NCBI GenBank assembly: GCA_947457325.1
Contig: CANGVU010000055.1
Coordinates: forward strand, 1 to 7,352
From: Flavobacteriales bacterium
Lineage (GTDB): Bacteria > Bacteroidota > Bacteroidia > Flavobacteriales_D > Sanyastnellaceae
Direction of reading: 5' to 3'
DNA length: 7,352 nt
The notes beneath the pieces were generated by a model. It saw nothing but the letters and a program-made list of their open reading frames with translations, made no database searches and was not told where the DNA came from. A program made the position numbers and the translations under genes. Positions 1-6,900 of this stretch are shown in pieces (the stretch's first letter is position 1; every line of letters starts with the position of its first letter).

Positions 1-1
1 A

Positions 2-796
2 ACAGGATATGGACTAGATGTTGAAAACGAACTGAAAATGTTACGGGTGATTCAGCGCATAAAATCTTCAAGTCCTATTCCCATCAAATCAACCCTAATC
101 ATTGGACATGCCTTACCATCCGATTACTATGGCCGCAAGGATGAATACATTCAGATGCTATTGGAACAACTTCTTCCCAAAGCCGAAGATATTGGATTTG
201 ATTTCCTGGACATTTTCTGTGAACGAGATTATTTCCAAGTTTCTCATTTGGAGCAGTTGTTATTAAAGTCAAAAGAATTAAACAAACCTGCAAAAATACA
301 TGTCAATCAATTTTACAGCATTGGCGGAGTCGAGACGGCTATCAAACTTGGTGCATTGAGTTTAGATCACATGGAAGTTATCTCTGATCAAGATTGGGCA
401 GCATTAAAAAACAAACCCACCATTGTTACGGGGTTGCCAGGATGTTCTCTCTTCACTAAAATTCCATACACGCCCATGCGCAAATTAATGGATGAAAATA
501 TTCCAGTAGCATTGGCTACAGACTTCAATCCCGGCTCTGCTCCAAGCAGCAATATGAATTTGATTAACAGCCTTGCCTGTATTCAAATGAATATGAAGCC
601 CCTAGAGGTCCTCACTGCAAGTTGTCAAAATGGGGCAGCGGCAATGAAGATTGATGAATTAACGGGAAGTATTACCCCAGGTAAAATAGCCAATTTCATC
701 ATCACCAAACCTCTAGAAAGGTTAAGTGAATTGTTTTACTATTTGGGTGAAGACAACATTGATCAAGTGTATATAAAAGGAAACCCACTCCGTTAA
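2..796 (+). CDS. hutI: Imidazolonepropionase, C-terminal part (5' end off window)
   Basis: Metal-dependent amidohydrolase that opens the ring of 4-imidazolone-5-propanoate to N-formimino-L-glutamate, the third step of cytoplasmic histidine degradation. The frame is open to the left edge: the residues before the first ATG (38) read TGYGLDVENELK, a conserved internal HutI stretch, so that ATG is not the start. About 264 residues are visible of a usual ~410; the missing part holds the N-terminal HxH metal motif. Visible family motifs (visible numbering): GHALP at about 35-39, FCE at 72-74, KIHVNQ with the metal-ligand type His at 100, DHME with His at 123, and ATDFNPGS with the metal-ligand type Asp at 174. 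The residue after HVN is Gln; some homologues have an acidic residue there. The C-terminal GSITPGKIANFII stretch is the usual amidohydrolase return to the small beta-sandwich. The gene converges on the T9SS operon and appears functionally unrelated to it. No frameshift is seen. The family call is firm; other hut genes are not in view. Confidence 0.95.
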   Translation, partial: TGYGLDVENELKMLRVIQRIKSSSPIPIKSTLIIGHALPSDYYGRKDEYIQMLLEQLLPKAEDIGFDFLDIFCERDYFQVSHLEQLLLKSKELNKPAKIHVNQFYSIGGVETAIKLGALSLDHMEVISDQDWAALKNKPTIVTGLPGCSLFTKIPYTPMRKLMDENIPVALATDFNPGSAPSSNMNLINSLACIQMNMKPLEVLTASCQNGAAAMKIDELTGSITPGKIANFIITKPLERLSELFYYLGEDNIDQVYIKGNPLR

Positions 797-810
797 GAAG
801 TGGGTTTTCT
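778..810. terminator. Hairpin terminator between convergent genes, overlapping the hutI 3' end
   Basis: An inverted repeat pairs AAACCCACT (781-789) with AGTGGGTTT (799-807) perfectly over 9 bp, and extends outward through a G-U, a G-C and an A-U pair to 778/810, giving a 12-bp stem. The 9-nt loop contains the hutI stop codon (794-796). Read on the - strand, the stem is followed by TTTTATAT, a fair U-tract, so it fits best as the terminator of the leftward operon. Read on the + strand the tail is only TTTTCT, partly inside the stem, so termination of hutI here is weaker but plausible. No other hairpin is evident in the 32-bp gap. Confidence 0.75.
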
Positions 811-828
811 ACAAACTGACACAAAACA

Positions 829-3027
829 TTAAATCTTTATTATCTTAAATTCTGTTCTACGATTGGCTTGATGCTGCTCTTCTGTACAAGGGATTACATT
901 CTTTCCTTCACATTCACACTGGTTTACCAAGTTCATCTCACCGTAACCACGACCATTGATACGAGATGGGTTTGTAATTTTAGCCTTGATATAGTCCGCT
1001 GAAGAGTTGGCACGTTTGTCCGAGAGTTTACGGTTGGATTCAGCGCTACCGCGGCAATCAGTATGAGATCCCAATTCAATTTGCATGGTGGGATTCTCAT
1101 TCATAATGGCCACAATTTTATCCAACTCCACTGCAGCATCAGGACGAATGATGGCTTTGCCAAGGTCAAAGTAGATGGGCTTGATATCAATCAATTTGCC
1201 CAAATCTTGACCCACCTCTAATTTCTCCAATTGAACATTGCATTTGTTATTGATGAGATACTCACCTTCGCGGTCTATCAATTGTGAATAATTACAAGTC
1301 TGAGGCAAGTATCCATTTTTGGAAAATTGAAACAAATAGTTCACTTTTTGATTCCAGTCCAAATCACTCAACTCTTTTTCAAACTCTCCCAACGCATCTG
1401 TATTTAAAACTGTTTTTTGATGGGTTACAACATTCTCCATTTCAACCTTTACATCGCTCAATTTGCGTCCTGTAACAGCTTCTGTAATGACCCCTTTCAA
1501 TGATACTTCAGGAATTTTTTCCAATTCCAAAGCAATCACCGACTCGTGTTCCATTGGCTTCAAATTTTTCTCTGTTTTCAATGAGCGATGAACAGGATAG
1601 TTGCACTCAATGACAACGTTTTCGAGATCATTTGCGTTGATGGTAGCCATACCCAAACTGTCTGTTGTTATCTTGGTAGCCTTTCCATTCTTATCGGTAA
1701 TGATCAAGTTGGCCAAATCCAAGGCCATTCCTAAATTGTTGGTTAAAGCAATTTTGATTTCTTTGTCAAACTGCCATGGTTTCAAAACGTTGACCACATA
1801 TAAATCATCACTTCCTTTTCCACCATTTCTGTTGGATGAAAAGAAACCTTTTTTGGTATCTGAAGAAAGTACAAATCCAAAATCATCAAGATTGGTATTT
1901 ACTGGAGATCCTATATTCAAAACTTGCCATTTGTTATCTCCCTTTTGCTTGGCCACATAGCTGTCCAATCCCCCCAAACCCAAATGGCCATTGGATGCAA
2001 AAAACAGTTGCCCGTTCTCATGAATAAAAGGAAACATCTCATTGCCTTCTGTATTGATATCACTGCCTAAATTCATGGGTTTACCCCAAGTACCATCTGC
2101 ATTTCTTTTTGCACAATACACATCAGTACCGCCAAATCCACCTGGCATATCAGAAACAAAGTAGACTACATCACCGGATAAATTCAGTGATGCATGACCT
2201 ACTGAAAAATTGGCGCTATTAAAAGGCAATGCAATGGGGTCTGACCACTCATTGTTGTCCTTTCTTACCTCAAACAATTCTAGGCAAGTGTAACCCTTTG
2301 CATCTCTTTCCTTGTAATTGTTTCGGGTAAACATCGCAATGTTTCCATTTCCATTAAAGGAAATTGGTCCTTCATGGAATTTACCTTTCATGACATCTGC
2401 AAAGGCCCTAATATTCATTACTTCATCATTGGGTCCCAAGTCACCTGCATAAAGCTCAAGGAAGGGCAATCCGTTCCAATTCCATTTTCTTTCCACGGAT
2501 TCAACACCCTGTCTGGAGGAAGCAAATACCAATTGATTTCCAACCATAACTGGCGCAAAGTCTTGGTCTGCTGTATTCATTGTCAATGATTTCACAACAT
2601 ATCTTCCATCATCCTTCTGATAGGTTTGCAACTGATCGTATTTACCCAAGGACCTGGACAAACGAGAATCGTTGGTCAATTTGTTGCTTGCCTTTTGTAA
2701 CCATGCATAAGCCTCCTCGTACTTCTTGTTCACCTTTAGACATTGTGCGTAGTGGTAGAAATCCTCACCGGATGCATCTGGTCGATTGGCGACCTCCTTC
2801 CAAATTTTTTCTGAATCTTTGAAGGCCTCAATTTGGTAGTAACTCCATGCCAATTTTCTAAGCAGTTCAGACGATTTATCATCAACCTTTAGGTAATTAT
2901 TTATGGCCAAATGATACGAAAATGCATCATAATATTTATTGCCCTTTTTCTCCCATTTGGACTGAGCACTGGATTGTATGGCTATTGTGCCAAAAATCAA
3001 TAATAGTATTCCTGTAATATTTCTCAT
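829..3027 (-). CDS. OmpA-family envelope protein with TPR, PD40 propeller and carboxypeptidase regulatory-like domains (PorE-like)
   Basis: A 732-residue exported protein, probably periplasmic or at the inner face of the outer membrane, expected to bind peptidoglycan. A type I signal peptide spans residues 1-21, with cleavage after SSA; there is no lipobox Cys. Helical TPR-like repeats follow at about 25-135, then a PD40/WD40-like beta-propeller at about 150-415 (recurrent FASSR, YFVSDMPGGFGGTDVY, FFASNGHLGLGGLDSY and FFSSNRNGGKGSDDLY blades), a beta-sandwich stretch at 420-500, a carboxypeptidase regulatory-like domain at about 508-575 (KGVITEAVTGRKLSDVKVEM) and an OmpA C-terminal domain at about 612-732. 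In the latter, Asp657 (GSHTDCRG) and Arg672 (LSDKRA) match the residues that bind diaminopimelate in this family. A Cys-bearing insert before NRRTEF (C704, C706, C714) is common in Bacteroidetes homologues. The domain order equals that described for P. gingivalis PorE, a PorP partner; the adjacent PorP/SprF gene supports that role, but orthology cannot be shown here. The ATG is 11 bp past the preceding stop, with no clear Shine-Dalgarno sequence, and the signal peptide begins at it. Confidence 0.93.
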   Translation of the reverse strand: MRNITGILLLIFGTIAIQSSAQSKWEKKGNKYYDAFSYHLAINNYLKVDDKSSELLRKLAWSYYQIEAFKDSEKIWKEVANRPDASGEDFYHYAQCLKVNKKYEEAYAWLQKASNKLTNDSRLSRSLGKYDQLQTYQKDDGRYVVKSLTMNTADQDFAPVMVGNQLVFASSRQGVESVERKWNWNGLPFLELYAGDLGPNDEVMNIRAFADVMKGKFHEGPISFNGNGNIAMFTRNNYKERDAKGYTCLELFEVRKDNNEWSDPIALPFNSANFSVGHASLNLSGDVVYFVSDMPGGFGGTDVYCAKRNADGTWGKPMNLGSDINTEGNEMFPFIHENGQLFFASNGHLGLGGLDSYVAKQKGDNKWQVLNIGSPVNTNLDDFGFVLSSDTKKGFFSSNRNGGKGSDDLYVVNVLKPWQFDKEIKIALTNNLGMALDLANLIITDKNGKATKITTDSLGMATINANDLENVVIECNYPVHRSLKTEKNLKPMEHESVIALELEKIPEVSLKGVITEAVTGRKLSDVKVEMENVVTHQKTVLNTDALGEFEKELSDLDWNQKVNYLFQFSKNGYLPQTCNYSQLIDREGEYLINNKCNVQLEKLEVGQDLGKLIDIKPIYFDLGKAIIRPDAAVELDKIVAIMNENPTMQIELGSHTDCRGSAESNRKLSDKRANSSADYIKAKITNPSRINGRGYGEMNLVNQCECEGKNVIPCTEEQHQANRRTEFKIIKI

Positions 3028-3038
3028 CTGGGTGGAGT

Positions 3039-3965
3039 TTAAAAGTAACGTGGTGATTTAATTTTTGCCACTTGCTTGTAAGTGAGTTCATAGCGAAGCA
3101 CCACTTCATGACTACCTGAACGACCAGCATGCTGACCAAAAGCATAAGACCAATCATATGCGTAACCCACTTGTAAATTTTCGTTGAAATTAAAGCCAAT
3201 CAAAGCACCCAATGCATCTCCGCTTCTTGAAGATACACCAGTCCAAAATTTGTCATTAAAAACAAACATTGCCGTTGCATCCAATTGAACAGGTGCACCC
3301 GGAACTGTCTTCATCAATACAGATGGTTTGAACATTATCTGCTTTGTCATTGGCAAAATGGCACCAGCAGTTGCATAATAGTGACGCTTGGATTGAAGCA
3401 ACTCAAGTTCACTATCTTGTGCTGATAAAAATTTAGTCTCTAAAATTCGAGGAGATGATACTCCAAAATACCATTTTTGATTTTGAAGAAAGATTCCTGC
3501 ACCAAAATTGGGGGTTAACTTACTTGCAGCATTTCCTAAAAAAGATGCATCATTCACCTCATACAAATTCAAATCTGATAAGTTTGCGTTAACGCTCTGG
3601 AAACCGCCATTGATACCCAATGACATGGTAGTATTCTCATTCAACTTGGCTATGTAGGCCCCGGCTAAAGAGAACATAGAGGAGCGAATGGGACCTATGC
3701 GGTCTCCGTTGTAATTTAGACCAACGCCTAATTTACCATTCAAAATGGGTGAATTCATCCCAAAAGATTGGGTTGTTGGCGCGCCATCAAAGCCTGCCCA
3801 TTGAGAGCGGTGCAAAGCAACAAAAGACATGCATCCTCGGCTTCCTGCATAGGCAGGATTCATCTCCAAGGTATTGAACATATAATGCGTATACAAAGCT
3901 TCTTGCTGCGCCGATGCTGACACTACAAAAAGAACTAAAATGGGTATTAAAAATAATTTTTTCAT
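3039..3965 (-). CDS. PorP/SprF family type IX secretion system outer-membrane protein
   Basis: A 308-residue outer-membrane beta-barrel of the PorP/SprF family, typical in length (~300). The signal peptide covers residues 1-19 (MKKLFLIPILVLFVVSASA, cleaved before QQ). Hallmarks follow: YTHYMFNTLEMNPAYAG at 25-41 with the near-invariant NPAYAG, then WAGFDGAPTTQSFGMNSPI at 56-74. Alternating amphipathic strands with Gly-rich turns run through the body, and the C-terminus has SHEVVLRYEL and the terminal SPRYF. Family members support T9SS function; SprF of Flavobacterium johnsoniae is needed for surface display of the adhesin SprB, encoded next to it. Here the gene lies 12 bp downstream of a large type B T9SS substrate and 11 bp upstream of the PorE-like gene, so it is most likely the dedicated partner of that substrate rather than the core PorP; this is inferred from context. 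The symbol is left empty because these genomes usually carry many paralogues. Confidence 0.95.
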   Translation of the reverse strand: MKKLFLIPILVLFVVSASAQQEALYTHYMFNTLEMNPAYAGSRGCMSFVALHRSQWAGFDGAPTTQSFGMNSPILNGKLGVGLNYNGDRIGPIRSSMFSLAGAYIAKLNENTTMSLGINGGFQSVNANLSDLNLYEVNDASFLGNAASKLTPNFGAGIFLQNQKWYFGVSSPRILETKFLSAQDSELELLQSKRHYYATAGAILPMTKQIMFKPSVLMKTVPGAPVQLDATAMFVFNDKFWTGVSSRSGDALGALIGFNFNENLQVGYAYDWSYAFGQHAGRSGSHEVVLRYELTYKQVAKIKSPRYF

Positions 3966-3980
3966 GATTCAATCCTTTTA
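3966..3980 (-). promoter_or_regulatory. Likely ribosome binding site of the PorP/SprF gene
   Basis: On the - strand the stop codon of the large gene (TAA) runs directly into AAGGATTGAATC and then the ATG. The AAGGA lies 7 nt before the start, a workable Shine-Dalgarno position. This contrasts with the OmpA gene, whose 11-bp leader (ACTCCACCCAG) has no such motif. The tight spacing suggests translation from one message with possible coupling. Bacteroidetes often do without strong SD pairing, so its importance is uncertain. Confidence 0.4.
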
Positions 3981-6900
3981 TCGTTTGATGTAGATGTATC
4001 CTTGTTTGGCTGTGGCATTTCTCTCAGACTTAAAGACGAAGAAATAAGTGCCCTCTGGTAGTGTTGATCCACCTATGGTTCCAGACTCATTGCACTCTCC
4101 GGCCCAAGAATTATCATATGGTTCTGCACTATACACTTGATTTCCCCATCGGTTAAATACCACCATCGAATTACCTGGGTAGTTTTCTATACCTGGAATT
4201 ACCCATGTATCATTTACACCATCTCCATTTGGAGAAAACCCTTCGGGTATTTCCAAATCAGGAATACAATTGTTGAAATCAATGTAATCTGGAATTCCAT
4301 TTTGATTGCAATCACTCAACGTTGGTGAACAAAGTTCTGTCATGCCAGACTCCTCTGCATCAGTTAAACCGTCTCCATCACTATCCTCATCCAAATAATT
4401 AGCAACACCGTCACCATCAATATCAGCCGTAACTGTCTCGATATAATCAGGAATTCCATCCAAATCACTATCCGCTGGAACAACTTCAAAATAAACCGTG
4501 GCTGTGTCGCACATTCCAAAACTATTACAAACACTATAGGTCATTGAATCCATTCCACAATAACTCCAATCAGGCTGGTAGGAAATCAAGCTCGTGTCCA
4601 AATCAACACGACCAAAATCTGTTGAGTCAATGATTGTGACAGTAAAATTCTGATCACCAAATAAGGTATCGTTCAATACCACATCGATGTTTACCAAACC
4701 ATCATTGGAAGTGATGAAATCATCTACCGCAATAGGAGCCGTAGGATTCACATTAATAGTAACCCAAGCCGTATCGCATAACGAAAGAATACCATTGTCA
4801 CACATTACAACCATTACGTTGGAGGGAATCTGCCATCCCAACGCTGTAAAGTCGAAACAATAGTCATCAAGAATATTGTCTTCTATGATTCCTAATCCTT
4901 CCATTAATAACCATGATGAAACTGCAACATTATCGCCATCTACATCGCTTGCATCCAAACAAATGGTGGTGGTACTGTTCAAATCCACAGTCACATTTAA
5001 AGACGCCGGAGAAATAACTGGAGCGTCGTTCACAGGAGCTACTTCAATATAAATCTCAGCTGTATTCGATAACAAACCTGAAGCATCAGACACCACATAC
5101 AATCTGGTAGTTGTTCCGAAGTAATTCAATGCGGGGGTGAAACTCAATACGCCATTTGCATCCACCGACCAATTACCTTCTGGTCCAGAGGATGTGGTTT
5201 GAAGACCCGCTAGAGTTGGATCAATGTCAACCGACGCAAAATCCAAATTGTTGTCTGAATCGGTGTCATTGTCCATTAGATTCAATTGCATTGAACCAGC
5301 ATCTTCTGCGATAAACAACGAATCATTCACAGCTACAGGCGAACAATCATTGTTGTATCCTATAACAAATGAAACTGTGTCAGATACGCAAGTTTCAGTT
5401 TGTAATCCAATCATCAAATATTCTCCTTCACTCAATCCTACAAACAACTCGACAGCAGGGGTCTCTTGGTCTTCATTGATGAAATAATAAGTATTGAACT
5501 GATTAAAATTCAACACCTGAACAGATCCGTTTCCTGCACTGCAACTTGCATCTTGAATTTGGCCGATTACCACAGCCGCAGCGCTATAGCTACAAGCAGC
5601 ACTATCCGTAGCCAAAGGATTAAAGTCACAAGCCAAAGTATCGGTACATCCCAAAACTTCGTCAACATCATTTACTCCGTCATTGTCAGCATCGGTATCC
5701 AAGTAATCTGGCGTTCCATCACCATCAGTGTCAACTGTACCTTCTGTTTCATCCAAAATACCATCGCCATCCGAATCCAAATCCAAGTAATCCGGCGTTC
5801 CGTCACCATCAGTGTCAACAGTACCCTCTGTTTCATCCAAAATGCCATCACCATCGGAATCCAAATCCAAGTAGTTCGGTGTTCCATCGCCGTCCGAATC
5901 CACATCTCCCTCTTCTTCATCCAAAATGCCATCGCCATCTGAATCCAAATCCAAGTAGTTCGGGGTTCCATCACCATCGGTGTCAACATCATCTTCTGTT
6001 GCATCCAAAATGCCATCACCATCCGAATCCAAATCCAAGTAGTTCGGAGTTCCATCGCCATCCGTGTCAACATCATCTTCTGTGGCATCCAAAATGCCAT
6101 CACCGTCAGAATCCAAATCCAAGTAGTTCGGGGTGTTGTCACCATCGGCATCGTTGGTCAACTCAGTTGAATCCAAAATGCCATCACCATCGGAATCCAA
6201 ATCCAGGTAGTTCGGGGTTCCATCGCCATCCGTGTCAACATCATCTTCTGTGGCATCCAAAATGCCATCACCGTCAGAATCCAAATCCAAGTAGTTTGGT
6301 GTATTATCACCATCTGCATCAGTGGTCAATTCGGTTGCATCCAAAATGCCATCACCGTCAGAATCCAAATCCAAGTAGTTCGGGGTGTTGTCACCATCGG
6401 CGTCGGCGGTTAATTCGGTAGCATCCAAAATACCATCACCATCGGAATCCAAATCTAGAAAATTTGGAATATTGTCCCCATCTACATCTGCCGTCAGTTC
6501 TAGTGAATCCAGGATATTATCTCCATCTGAGTCTAAATCTAAGTAATTGGGCAGGCCATCATTGTCACCATCGGCAATCAATTCAACATCATCAGAAATA
6601 TTGTCTCCGTCCGAATCCAAGTCTAAGAAATTGGGTCGGCCATCACCATCAACATCCATAATGCCCTCAATGGCATCATCTATTCCATCACCATCGGAAT
6701 CGGTGTCCAAATGATTGGGCGTACCATCTTCATCTTGGTCATCCGTTCCTTCAATCTCAGTACAAATTCCATCTAAATCTTCATCATTGATACAAAATCC
6801 ATCGCAATTCAAATAGTTCAATGCAGGATAGGTACAAGTTTGGTCATCTTCGGTTGCGTTAGCATTGTAGTTACAAGCTTCTGGATCGGTGCAACCGGTA

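Noticed and set aside
38..40. ATG as the start of hutI
   Set aside because: In-frame codons before it encode the conserved HutI segment TGYGLDVENELK, and the product would lack the N-terminal metal-binding part of the barrel. The gene is cut by the left edge.
1284..2822. Small + strand open frames opposite the OmpA-family gene
   Set aside because: They lie antisense to a gene with continuous, recognisable domains and show no signal, domain or plausible ribosome binding site of their own.
2936..3199. Open frame on - spanning the PorP/SprF-OmpA junction
   Set aside because: It overlaps both real genes in another frame, and its product matches no family I recognise; both flanking genes have complete hallmark ends and starts.
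5466..6661. Several long open frames on both strands across the acidic array (for example on + at 5466-5942 and 5879-6421, and on - at 5672-6151)
   Set aside because: They are out-of-frame readings of the 84-bp repeat; because the period is a multiple of three, any stop-free frame stays open. The products are low-complexity His/Pro/Ser or Met/Trp/Ile repeats with no domain.
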